A stretch of DNA of 64,000 nucleotides from Rhizobium gallicum bv. gallicum R602sp (GTDB lineage Bacteria > Pseudomonadota > Alphaproteobacteria > Rhizobiales > Rhizobiaceae), in the NCBI RefSeq assembly GCF_000816845.1, contig NZ_CP006879.1, forward strand, positions 186,001 to 250,000, in the 5' to 3' direction. Under the pieces are notes generated by a model, which was not told the DNA's origin, searched no databases, and was given only the letters and a program-made list of their open reading frames with translations. This document shows positions 28,392 to 36,396 of this stretch, in pieces; positions within the stretch are counted from its first letter, which is position 1, and each line of letters begins with the position of its first letter. The position numbers were made by a program, and so were the translations under genes.

Positions 28392-28634
28392 TCACTCGTC
28401 AACAAGAGACCTAGGATACTCGGGGGCGGGCGGTGCGCAAACCTCATCGAGCCTCCCCACGATGGCACCCGGCGAACTCATGCCGGAACTGACGAGGGCG
28501 ATGGCCTGCGTTAGCGCGGCCTGGCCGTGTTCGCTTTTGACATTGACATGATTTCTCTCTGACCAACGGACGACTACGGACGTCACGAGTTCAATCTCAT
28601 CATCGGTAAAGGAAACTAATTCGAAAAGAGACAT
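28392..28634 (-). CDS. Hypothetical protein, 80 residues
   Basis: A short intact frame, MSLFELVSFTDDEIELVTSV and onwards, with GAGAG before the ATG. It is acidic and helical, with no recognised motif. It lies alone in accessory DNA. Confidence 0.45.
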   Translation of the reverse strand: MSLFELVSFTDDEIELVTSVVVRWSERNHVNVKSEHGQAALTQAIALVSSGMSSPGAIVGRLDEVCAPPAPEYPRSLVDE

Positions 28635-29110
28635 ACCAGCTCTCCTATTTCAGGCAAGAGCAGATCGTCTCTCAAGCGGCCCGGGGCACCCGGTTGAAAT
28701 TGTCGGGCCGATAAATAAGGATGCGCTTAAATAACGCATAAGGCAAACGAAGCCATCAAGAATCATGGTTACCGTACGCTAACAGACGATGCGCGAAGAA
28801 CCGAAGCGGACCGCACGGCCACGTGCAAGGGGATGAAGCACTGTTACAGGAGAACTTGGCCGCACGATCCATTCCGCCGAACATCCGAGGCGCTCGGAAT
28901 GTTCCTAGTCGTGCGCTTCAAATTCCTGATCAGCAATATCATCGTCGGGACTTGAATGTGCTCGCGAATGACTGCTGAGGCTTCCGAGAAGATCAGACAA
29001 TTCGAAATCGCGATCTTCCGTGGCCTTCGCGGATCGCGCCGAAAATTCGGGTCCGGCTACAACGGGCGAGGAATCCACCTGATAGCTCCGGAAATCTCCG
29101 GTGCTACAAA
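28635..29110. other. Stretch without a recognisable gene
   Basis: No frame over 60 codons with a credible start is present on either strand, and no repeat or RNA gene was recognised. Confidence 0.45.
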
Positions 29111-29656
29111 TTAAAGTCCTGTCGAAGCGATCGTCCGGGCGAGGCCGAGATAGTAGTTCTTCCCATCATGCTTGGCGAATATGACCCATTCGCCGGTGAG
29201 CTTTCCGTCCACACTGCGGTTTTTGACCGGCAAAGTTGATACGGCTTGCGCTAGCTCATCAATAGCCTGAGGTGTTATGACCGGGTATTTCACCGGATCG
29301 AGGATTTCATCGACAATGGTATTGAGGCCGTTCTTTCCACGCGCTGGGAAGATATTGGCAGGGAGATAGCGTGCCGTGAAGTAATGTTTGTGCCATAAGG
29401 CCTTAAGCGACTCGTCTCTGAATTTGGTCACAGTGACATCGCTGTTCGGCTTGCCGGCCTCTACGTTGTGGACTGCTTGGATGATCTCGGTTGGGTCGAT
29501 GCCAAAGGCGACCATGTGTACGAAGATGTCGCGCCACCACGATTCTGACATCCGTGAAAGAAGCTCCTCATCGCGTACAAAACGCGCTTTGAGAACGTCA
29601 ATTGCCGCTGTCGTGATTGTTATCTCGCGATCTTGAAGTTTCACAGTCCAGGCCAT
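29111..29656 (-). CDS. Hypothetical protein, 181 residues
   Basis: An intact frame beginning MAWTVKLQDREITITTAAID. It looks like a soluble globular protein (SRMSESWWRDIFVHMVAFGIDPTE; HYFTARYLPANIFPARGKNG) with the C-terminal GEWVIFAKHDGKNYYLGLAR. This last part suggests a ligand- or nucleic-acid-facing domain, but no family is recognised. AAGGAG lies near the start. The neighbours are unrelated. Confidence 0.55.
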   Translation of the reverse strand: MAWTVKLQDREITITTAAIDVLKARFVRDEELLSRMSESWWRDIFVHMVAFGIDPTEIIQAVHNVEAGKPNSDVTVTKFRDESLKALWHKHYFTARYLPANIFPARGKNGLNTIVDEILDPVKYPVITPQAIDELAQAVSTLPVKNRSVDGKLTGEWVIFAKHDGKNYYLGLARTIASTGL

Positions 29657-29924
29657 CGAAAGGAGTCCGGATCATCAAGTCCTTATAACAACCTATGGCG
29701 GCGGACGAGGTTTGCAACCTCCACTCGCGCGAGATAGAGAGCGGCCGCGGCCGTGTGGGTATGACGACCGCCGTCAGTCTCGCAATCAGCGGTGAGCATT
29801 CGCCTCAAGCACTCGCCGAGGCGCACGGCCACGCTACGCGGATCGAGCAGTACAAGCGGCCGGTAGAATAGTCCTCGCCGAATTCGCGGTGGATATTTGC
29901 GCTATGCATGATGTAATTATCGCA

Positions 29925-30930
29925 TGGCGAAGTCCCCGCGTTCCAGGCCTCTTCAGGCGACCGACAAACAACTGCGATCCCGGCCGCGCAAGCCACGAGA
30001 TCCAGCGCAGCCCAATCTTCCCCTCGACCATATGCCAGAACGCATAGAGCCGTGCCTGGCGCTGCTGAAGCCAAGGCCGCCCAAAAGGGCCGCAGTGGGC
30101 ATACGAAATCAAGTGGGACGGCTATCGCCTTTCCGTGCACCTTGAGCCCGAAAGGCGTTCGCATCATCACCAGCGGCGGCCATGATTGGACGGATCGGTT
30201 CCCGGCTATTGCAAAAGCGGCCAAGAAGCTCGACGTGGCGACCGCGATCCTTAATGGCGAGGCGGTCGTGCTCGACGAGCAAGGCAGGTCCGATTTCGGG
30301 CTGCTGCAGCAATCGCTCGGCGGCCGGGGCGGCAAGCGAACCTCAGACGACGCGATCTTCATGGCCTGCGATCTGCTCTATTTTGACGGTCGTGATCTGA
30401 GGCAGTTGGAATTCACGGCGCGGCGCCATCTCCTGGAAGGGCTGATCAAGAGCAGAGACGACGTCATACGGCTCTCTGAAGAGATCGAAGCTGACGGAGA
30501 CCGGTTTTTGTAGCTGCCTGCGAGCACGGCCTCGAGGGCATCATCGCCAAAGACCGAGAAAGCACCTATCGTTCCGGTCGCATCGGCGACTGGCTGAAAA
30601 TCAAATGCATCCAGAGCGACGGCTTCGCGATTGTCGGCTATGAGCATTCCTTCGTAGCGCGTGCTGGCATTGGTTCGCTGCTGCTCGCAGCACGCCAGGG
30701 CAAGAAGCTGATCTATGTCGGATCGGTCGGTACCGGATTCAATGAACGCACCGCGTATGAGCTGCGCGAAGCTCTCGACAAACTCAAGGCGAAGAAACCG
30801 CCTGTCGAATATTCAGGTCGGCGCAAATATATCGTTTAGGTGAAGCCGACGCTGGTGGCGGAGGTCGAATATCGCGCCGGGACGCATGACGGGAAACTGC
30901 GGCACGCCTCTTATAGGGGCCGCGCCAGAG
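29925..30930 (+). pseudogene. ligD: Decayed LigD-type ATP-dependent DNA ligase
   Basis: Fragments in changing frames spell an ATP-dependent DNA ligase of the non-homologous end-joining type. They are DHMPERIEPCLALLKP, then EIKWDGYRLSVHLEP with the adenylation lysine, then GGHDWTDRFPAIAKAA, LNGEAVVLDEQGRSDFGLLQ and ACDLLYFDGRDLRQLE. After a further frameshift near 30512 come GLEGIIAKDRESTYRSGR, WLKIKC and the OB-fold segment YVGSVGTGFNERTAYELRE. At least three frameshifts and a stop near 30838 exclude function. The N-terminal nuclease and polymerase domains of full LigD are not present. Confidence 0.82.
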
Positions 30931-30977
30931 GAGAATGCCGGGATTTATGAGTTAATGTGAAGTGGCCGATTTGTCCG

Positions 30978-31523
30978 CTATTTGCCTTGGCCTCGCTCAC
31001 TGCATGCGCACTCTGAGGTTGGGAGTGCGTCCGCCGCTTCCGAGTTGTAGAGCATTGACCATACAGACTGAGCGAGGAGATCGAAAAGTTCAACATCACT
31101 TTCGGGCCAATGGCGCATGGCGGCATGGGCCTCGTTATCTTCTTCAGGCTCGTGAATGATCCGGATCTTTTTGGCATTTGGTCTAGCGTCGACGAGTTGC
31201 CTAATCTCTCGCACAAGCCCCACAGCGAACTGCGCTTTTCCTCCAACCTTGAGATTACTGTTACGGATTGCCTCGATGGCACACCTCAACTGTTGATCCT
31301 GCGCGCCAGAGAAATACTCACACCAAGTTGACGAAAGGTACGGCTCATCAGGTCGTAGTTCGAAGGCTTGCGGACGAACGCCAACGACATTGTCGTCTTC
31401 GTCGAAGTTTTGCCCAAGGTGCATTGCGGTCGTAACGGAATGATGCCGACGATCCATTGCTTTCCAAAGGTGGCGTATGAAATTCCATCCAGTTGGGATG
31501 ATCGCCATTCTGATGCTCGGCAA
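30978..31523 (-). CDS. Hypothetical protein, possibly conflict-system associated
   Basis: An intact frame of up to 181 residues; the real start may be the internal ATG at about 31424 (MHLGQNFDEDDNVVGVRPQA). The segments RPDEPYLSSTWCEYFSG and IIHEPEEDNEAHAAMRHWPE resemble, from memory, a widespread family of small proteins found beside multi-gene bacterial conflict or defence systems. No partner genes of such a system are visible. Nearest neighbours are the decayed ligase and a divergent toxin-antitoxin pair. Confidence 0.45.
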   Translation of the reverse strand: MPSIRMAIIPTGWNFIRHLWKAMDRRHHSVTTAMHLGQNFDEDDNVVGVRPQAFELRPDEPYLSSTWCEYFSGAQDQQLRCAIEAIRNSNLKVGGKAQFAVGLVREIRQLVDARPNAKKIRIIHEPEEDNEAHAAMRHWPESDVELFDLLAQSVWSMLYNSEAADALPTSECACSERGQGK

Positions 31524-31591
31524 TGATGATCCTCACATCTTGAAAGGTTTCTAATTAAACCCTATTATTGGGGTTGAATTAGTGAGGAAGA

Positions 31592-32188
31592 ATGGAAACT
31601 TTGACAACAGCTCAGGCCGCATTCGTGCTCGGCGAGCCGCTGGAGAGCTTCAAAAAAGTCGTCGAGCGTTCGCCGGTCAAGCCTCATCTGGTGACGAGAG
31701 GCGGTCGGCGCATACGGCAGTTCGGTACCGCCGAGCTAGTGTTTCTGCACGCCTATGACGAACTAAAACAAGCGTTCACGCCGAAAACTCAGTCGGAGCT
31801 TTACAACGCGCTACGAACGACGCTCCAAGGCCGTCATGAGAAAGTGGTCGTCTTTGGAAATCATCGATACGACATCTCCAGCCACGTCCGTGATGTCGAG
31901 AAGAAGGTAAAAGAGCTCGATAGGCTGAACGCGCATATTGATTCGTCGGGTAAGGAGGCCTTCATCAGGGGGACCAAAATCGAAGCCCATCGAATTGCAG
32001 CACTTCTCGATGCCGGAGTTTCCGTTAGTCAGGTCCAGCAAGACTATCCCTCGCTCGCCGAGTCTCAAATCATCGCCGCGAAAATTTACGCCGAAGCGCA
32101 TCCAAAGGCGGGCCGGCCTTACCCAAAGCAGACAGCAAAAGCGGCGATGCGCGAAGCTGATCTCAGCGCGTTGGATGATCTTGATTGA
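31592..32188 (+). CDS. DUF433-type antitoxin of a PIN-toxin pair
   Basis: A 198-residue protein with an N-terminal helix-turn-helix-like part (TTAQAAFVLGEPLESFKKVVE) and a C-terminal DUF433-like domain (GTKIEAHRIAALLDAGVSVS, then QVQQDYPSLAESQIIAAKIYAE). DUF433 proteins act as antitoxins of PIN-domain RNases. Its stop overlaps the TTG start of the following PIN gene (TTGA), a coupling usual in toxin-antitoxin operons. It probably binds its own promoter. Confidence 0.8.
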   Translation: METLTTAQAAFVLGEPLESFKKVVERSPVKPHLVTRGGRRIRQFGTAELVFLHAYDELKQAFTPKTQSELYNALRTTLQGRHEKVVVFGNHRYDISSHVRDVEKKVKELDRLNAHIDSSGKEAFIRGTKIEAHRIAALLDAGVSVSQVQQDYPSLAESQIIAAKIYAEAHPKAGRPYPKQTAKAAMREADLSALDDLD

Positions 32189-32619
32189 AGTATTTGCTTG
32201 ATACAAACGTCCTGAAGGAACTGAGCCGACCGAAGCCACACGACAACGCCAAAGCCTGGCTTTCGAAGGTCGATGATCTCGATCTCGCCATCAGTGTCAT
32301 ATCCGTGCGTGAAATAACCAAGGGCATCGAGAAAAAGCGGAAGACCGATGAGCTTGTTGCTGATCGCCTTGCTGCGGCGGCCCAGCAAATTTTCACCGCA
32401 TATGAAGGTCGGATCATTCCTGTCGACCAGAAGGTCGCAACCGTTTGGGGAGGCCATCTCGGTCGCGGCGACAAGAATATCGATGATGTGGGCTTGGCGG
32501 CAACGGCACAGGTTCACGGCCTACTTGTCGTCACTAGAAACGAGGAGGATTTCGTCGGCCGGGGAGTGGCCGTCTTAAATCCGTTCAAAACTCCTGCTAA
32601 ACTCATCACTCCTGCATGA
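32185..32619 (+). CDS. VapC-like PIN-domain toxin
   Basis: A 144-residue PIN-domain RNase. The acidic residues are in YLLDTNVLKELSRP (Asp near residue 6), SVREITKGIEKKR, and GLAATAQVHGLLVVTRNEEDF (late Asp). The start is TTG overlapping the antitoxin stop by four bases. Such toxins cut tRNA or rRNA and stabilise mobile DNA or plasmids. All visible catalytic positions look intact. Confidence 0.85.
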   Translation: MKYLLDTNVLKELSRPKPHDNAKAWLSKVDDLDLAISVISVREITKGIEKKRKTDELVADRLAAAAQQIFTAYEGRIIPVDQKVATVWGGHLGRGDKNIDDVGLAATAQVHGLLVVTRNEEDFVGRGVAVLNPFKTPAKLITPA

Positions 32620-32672
32620 GCAGCTATTGAACGCGACCAAAAAACTTGCTCGTTGCGACGACGCCCCGAAAC

Positions 32673-32850
32673 CTAGGTCAGGACTTCGCCAATCCCAAGC
32701 CAGAAGATAACGGAAGCTGCGATGCAGATCGCTGAGAAGAACGTGTGGGCACATCGGTCATAGCGTGTTGCGATGCGCCTCCAATCCTTGAGTGGCGAAT
32801 AGGTTCTCGACCTGCGAAGATAGAGAGCTTTGTCGTAGACGTATGGCTTC
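32673..32850 (-). mobile_element. C-terminal remnant of an IS5-type transposase
   Basis: The minus strand reads SPLKDWRRIATRYDRCAHTF followed by FSAICIAASVIFWL and a stop, the characteristic C-terminus of IS5/IS427-group transposases. The rest of the transposase is missing. It abuts the 3' end of the SIR2-like gene, whose C-terminus may have been changed by the insertion. Confidence 0.8.
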
Positions 32851-32858
32851 TTCCGACT

Positions 32859-33797
32859 CTAGCGGCAACAGAAATTCGAACTGGCCGCTCTATGGCCCTG
32901 GCTACCATCCGCCCCGATGTCTGATGGGACAAGCAGAGCCGTGGCCTCGCGGGTCGGCAGGTCGACAACCGTGATTGCACTTGCTGCAAGGAAGCGGCGT
33001 TCGTTTCTGGTCAGCATTTCCGCATCAAGCACTGCAAAATGTGGGCCGTGGGAGCGCTTCATGATCTGTCGAGCGTAGATCCGCAGCATCTGATCGTCGA
33101 AGCGGCAGCCGATAAAGAAAAAGCCACGATCTGTACGCCGTTCCTTCACCACTTCAGGGATCGGCGTCTGGATATCGATTTCGGTTAGGACTTCGACATA
33201 ATCGGAATCGGACACGAGGAAGTTTGCGGCTGGCCGAAGACTCCCGTGCGGCGTATAGAGGACCGTCTTTGCCGCTGGCGCGAGTTCGACTTCCCTCCCG
33301 GACAAATCGTAGGTTTTCGTCCAAATGTCGCCGAATTCGTTCGCCCGCGTGACGCCTTGTACCTCGACGACGTCCGTTCGGCCAGTTTCCGCAAGGGCCG
33401 CGCGCATCGACCCATCGTACCAGCTATCGACGATGAGGGAGAGCGGCAGCGTTGCGAGCCAGGCGTGGAGCACGCTCGGCGCCACGGGCGCTCCGAATAT
33501 CTCGGCCATCCAACTTTGAAGCGTCCGGCGATGCCGGCGCTGTTCGATGAACTGCGCGACCGACCACATATTGGTGCGTATCTTGGAGGGGGCTCGCGCG
33601 TGTGCGTTGAGTGCGGCGGCGACGGCTTCCGGCGTGGGCGGTACAGGAGTTTCCGCGGATCCGAGCCGAAGGAGTCCGGGACCGAGATAGGGGACGACCT
33701 CGTTGGCGGCGAGCGCTTTCTTCAGAAGGTCAAGCCGCTTTTCGGCGTCACTGTCGCGAACAACCAAGAGAGGGTCCGAGGTCAGGATCGTGTTCAT
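32859..33797 (-). CDS. SIR2-like domain protein next to fixU-nifZ
   Basis: A protein of about 312 residues starting MNTILTSDPLLVVRDSDAEK. It has the SIR2-type layout: VVPYLGPGLLRL, a helical segment WSVAQFIEQRRHRRTLQSWM, LSLIVDSWYDGSM, and FFFIGCRFDDQMLRIYARQI, where a Rossmann-like strand reads GCRFDD. The last 20-25 residues (after REATALLVPS) run into the IS5 remnant and are probably not original. It is downstream of nifB-fdxN-nifZ-fixU in the same orientation with 40 bases between it and fixU, so it is likely co-transcribed. Its role in nitrogen fixation is unknown. Confidence 0.75.
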   Translation of the reverse strand: MNTILTSDPLLVVRDSDAEKRLDLLKKALAANEVVPYLGPGLLRLGSAETPVPPTPEAVAAALNAHARAPSKIRTNMWSVAQFIEQRRHRRTLQSWMAEIFGAPVAPSVLHAWLATLPLSLIVDSWYDGSMRAALAETGRTDVVEVQGVTRANEFGDIWTKTYDLSGREVELAPAAKTVLYTPHGSLRPAANFLVSDSDYVEVLTEIDIQTPIPEVVKERRTDRGFFFIGCRFDDQMLRIYARQIMKRSHGPHFAVLDAEMLTRNERRFLAASAITVVDLPTREATALLVPSDIGADGSQGHRAASSNFCCR

Positions 33798-33837
33798 GCT
33801 GTTTTCTCTTTCCGATTGTCCTCGTCTATCTGCAGCA

Positions 33838-34050
33838 TCAGTCCTCGTCAAAAATCCTCCTAGCCTTGACGGTGATCGGCAGACGCGTATCCCGCGGCAT
33901 GTCGGGGAGGGCAAGCCGCCAGCCGTTCCCGAGCGTTATAGCCCCGCCCCACAGCTCTTCATTCTCGACCTTGATAATCGGCTCTTCGAGATCGTTCTTG
34001 GGAACGTAAGCCCACAAGCCAGCGCTGGATCTGCGGATCATTACCTTCAT
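33838..34050 (-). CDS. fixU: FixU / NifT family protein
   Basis: A 70-residue protein, MKVMIRRSSAGLWAYVPKND and onwards, with WGGAITLGNGWRLALPDMP. This is the NifT/FixU family found after nifZ in rhizobial nifB operons; its biochemical role is not established. The ATG at 34050 gives the family length; an upstream ATG at 34086 lies in the end of nifZ. GGAATAG precedes the start. Confidence 0.92.
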   Translation of the reverse strand: MKVMIRRSSAGLWAYVPKNDLEEPIIKVENEELWGGAITLGNGWRLALPDMPRDTRLPITVKARRIFDED

Positions 34051-34054
34051 CTGG

Positions 34055-34372
34055 CTATTCCTTCGTTGAGGCCCTGGCGGTTTCAACAGCGCCGGAAGCC
34101 GCGGCTTTGTCGAGGCTCATAAGTTCACGCGCACGCATGCCGACGACAGTGCCGCGATCGACCCATTCGACAGCATAGATGTAAAACTGCTGGAGAAAGG
34201 TGCCGATATCGCGCACATAGCCTTCGTCGCCCTTCCGCACCAGATTTTCGCCGATTTCTTTGCCAGCATAGCTGCCGTCATTCTTTACGTGAAGTGTGGC
34301 CTGCACCCGCTCACCCGGTATAAATCGCGGAGGCTCGCGGATTTCGACCTCCTGTTCACGTCCAAGGCCCAT
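34055..34372 (-). CDS. nifZ: NifZ, nitrogenase P-cluster maturation protein
   Basis: NifZ helps form the second P-cluster of the MoFe protein. The 105-residue protein starts MGLGREQEVEIREPPRFIPG and contains VRKGDEGYVRDIGTFLQQFYIY and the strand VEWVDRGTVVGMRARELMSL. AAAGGAGGAA is a strong ribosome site before this ATG. The frame extends upstream to 34480, but that part overlaps the fdxN end and is non-homologous. Confidence 0.93.
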   Translation of the reverse strand: MGLGREQEVEIREPPRFIPGERVQATLHVKNDGSYAGKEIGENLVRKGDEGYVRDIGTFLQQFYIYAVEWVDRGTVVGMRARELMSLDKAAASGAVETARASTKE

Positions 34373-34454
34373 GACCGTTCCTCCTTTTCCGAGCGGCAGG
34401 ATGTCAATAAAGGCGTTCCAGGCTCTTGCGCAGGAGCCCCCACCATGCTGGCGA

Positions 34455-34661
34455 TTAAATTGAAGGTGCGGCGGGAACACAGGTCTTCGGCACTGGACAG
34501 ACCTCGGCGCATTGCTGCGTTTCGAAGGTTTTCTTGCATTCGGTGCACTTGTCCGGATCGATCACATAGGTCTCACCCTTGAAATCGATCGCGTCCGAGG
34601 GACATTCGAACTCGCAGGCTCCGCACTGTGTGCACTGGGATGCGATGATCCTGAAGGCCAT
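34455..34661 (-). CDS. fdxN: Bacterial-type 4Fe-4S ferredoxin FdxN
   Basis: A 68-residue ferredoxin, [20 protein letters not shown] and onwards, with the first cluster motif C-x2-C-x2-C-x3-C(P) and a second group in [20 protein letters not shown] that has the longer spacing of nif-type ferredoxins. FdxN supplies electrons for FeMo-cofactor synthesis or nitrogenase in rhizobia and lies directly after nifB, 34 bases away. Confidence 0.95.
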   Translation of the reverse strand: MAFRIIASQCTQCGACEFECPSDAIDFKGETYVIDPDKCTECKKTFETQQCAEVCPVPKTCVPAAPSI

Positions 34662-34695
34662 TTTTCAACTCCTGAGAATGTTAGAATAAGACCGC

Positions 34696-36174
34696 TCACG
34701 CCGTCGCCGCTAGCAGTTCGACCCCAAACTTGGCGGCGTAAAGGGCGCCGATGGCGGTCTCGATGTAGTCGTAGCCATAAGCGTCCGTTGCTCGGATTCC
34801 AGCCTCCATGAGCTGATTCTTAGGGCACTCCCCGATCTTGGCGCACAGCACGACGTCAATGCCATCGAGCGCAGCGATGACGCCGTCGAGGGTGGCTTCC
34901 TCGCCCACGCCTCCACGGCAATACTGCTCGACCTTACGATGCGCGACGTAGGTGATTCCTTTCGGCGAAGCTTCATAAACCTGGAATTCCTTCGCGTGGC
35001 CGAAGTGTTCGTTGATGCGGCCGCCGCCCTTCGTCGCCACCGCGACGTGGAGGGACCCGCCGCAGGCTGCTTTGACTATTTCGATCGCCTCGCTCTTGGC
35101 CGCCACGTGATCGCCTCGTTCGCGCGCGACCACTTCCCGATATGCCTCGCGCTTGCGGGCGTCGTAGGTGATCTCGCCGGGAATTTGGTCGAGGGTGAAT
35201 TCTTGGCCGCGATCATCGCCGAGCAGGCCGACTGCATCGGCCCGGCACTGCCGGCAATGGCGCATCAGCTTTGCGCCGCCTTCAAGACGATCCTGTAGCG
35301 CCTTTAATTCGAGCGCCCGAGGGCCACGCTGTCCGGTCAGGCCGTAGTAGGTGCCGTGGGCCGGATCGGAAATCAGCGGCATAACATTGTGCAGGAACGC
35401 GCCCCGCTCCTTGACCCATTTGTTCACCTCGATCAGGTGCTCGTCGTTGACGCCTGGGATCATCACCGAATTGACCTTGGTGAGGATGCCGCGCGCAGTC
35501 AGCATTTCCAGGCCTAACATCTGCCGCTCGTGCAGGATTCTGGCGGCTTCGATGCCGGTGTAGCGGCGGTTGTCGTAAAAGATCCAAGGATAGATCTTTG
35601 CGCCGATTTCCGGGTCGACCATGTTGATGGTGATTGTCACGTGATCGACATTCATGTCGACAAGCTCGGCGACGTGATCCGGCAGCGCAAGCCCGTTGGT
35701 GGAGATGCACAGCTTGATGTCGTGGATCTCCCTGGCGATTCGTTCGAACGTTGCCTTCGTCTTCTTCCAGTCGTAACAGGCATCGCCTGGTCCGGCGATG
35801 CCGAGCACGGAAAGCTGCGGCACTTCGTTGGCGACCGCAATGACCTTGCGCAGCGCCTGGTCTGGCGTCAGCTTTTCCGAGACGACTCCAGGCCGGCTTT
35901 CGTTGGCGCAGTCATATTTACGATTGCAGTAGTTGCACTGAATATTGCAGGCTGGTGCGACCGCGACGTGCATGCGCGCGAAATAGTGGTGGGCTTCTTC
36001 TGAATAGCAGGGATGATCCTTGATCTTCGCCCAGATAGCCGAGTCCATGTCATCCGGCTTTGTGGACGCGCCGCAGGATGAGGATGTGCAACCACTGGAC
36101 TTCGCGGTCGCCAGCAATTGATCCAAGGATGTCGTGCTGGTCAGGCTCTCAAGCGAAATCGTCGGTGCAGACAT
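34696..36174 (-). CDS. nifB: FeMo-cofactor biosynthesis radical SAM protein NifB
   Basis: Makes NifB-co, the 8Fe-9S-C core of FeMo-cofactor. The 492-residue protein starts MSAPTISLESLTSTTSLDQL. The radical SAM motif is in APACNIQCNYCNRKYDCANE (C-x3-C-x2-C); further cysteines are in MRHCRQCRADAVGLLGDD. The C-terminal NifX/NafY-like domain includes GGRINEHFGHAKEFQVYEA. ATG at 36204 would add ten residues ahead of this start. A sigma54 promoter and a NifA site lie upstream. Confidence 0.96.
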   Translation of the reverse strand: MSAPTISLESLTSTTSLDQLLATAKSSGCTSSSCGASTKPDDMDSAIWAKIKDHPCYSEEAHHYFARMHVAVAPACNIQCNYCNRKYDCANESRPGVVSEKLTPDQALRKVIAVANEVPQLSVLGIAGPGDACYDWKKTKATFERIAREIHDIKLCISTNGLALPDHVAELVDMNVDHVTITINMVDPEIGAKIYPWIFYDNRRYTGIEAARILHERQMLGLEMLTARGILTKVNSVMIPGVNDEHLIEVNKWVKERGAFLHNVMPLISDPAHGTYYGLTGQRGPRALELKALQDRLEGGAKLMRHCRQCRADAVGLLGDDRGQEFTLDQIPGEITYDARKREAYREVVARERGDHVAAKSEAIEIVKAACGGSLHVAVATKGGGRINEHFGHAKEFQVYEASPKGITYVAHRKVEQYCRGGVGEEATLDGVIAALDGIDVVLCAKIGECPKNQLMEAGIRATDAYGYDYIETAIGALYAAKFGVELLAATA

Positions 36175-36211
36175 TGAAGGCTCCGTTGGTAGGTAACGTC
36201 GCATTCAAAGC

Positions 36212-36226
36212 GCAAGAGCCATGCCA
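36212..36226 (-). promoter_or_regulatory. Sigma54 -24/-12 promoter of nifB
   Basis: On the minus strand TGGCATGGCTCTTGC matches the consensus TGGCAY-N5-TTGC, with GG and GC ten bases apart. It stands about 40 bases before the nifB start. A NifA upstream site lies about 80 bases further away. Confidence 0.9.
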
Positions 36227-36299
36227 ACTTAAAGAATAGTTTTACTTCAATATGTTAGCTTTTCTTGTTCGATTCCGTCCGTTTGCTTCGACACAGGTT

Positions 36300-36315
36300 T
36301 GTCAGGATTTCGACA
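36300..36315. promoter_or_regulatory. NifA upstream activator site for nifB
   Basis: TGTCAGGATTTCGACA has the exact TGT-N10-ACA form bound by NifA. It is about 75 bases from the -24 element of the nifB promoter, in the usual range. Confidence 0.85.
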
Positions 36316-36396
36316 ATGGACAGGCGAATTGGTTCGTGAAAGCCACAGTACCTCAATCACACAAAATGCAAGAAGGGCAACATGTCACCAGCACGC

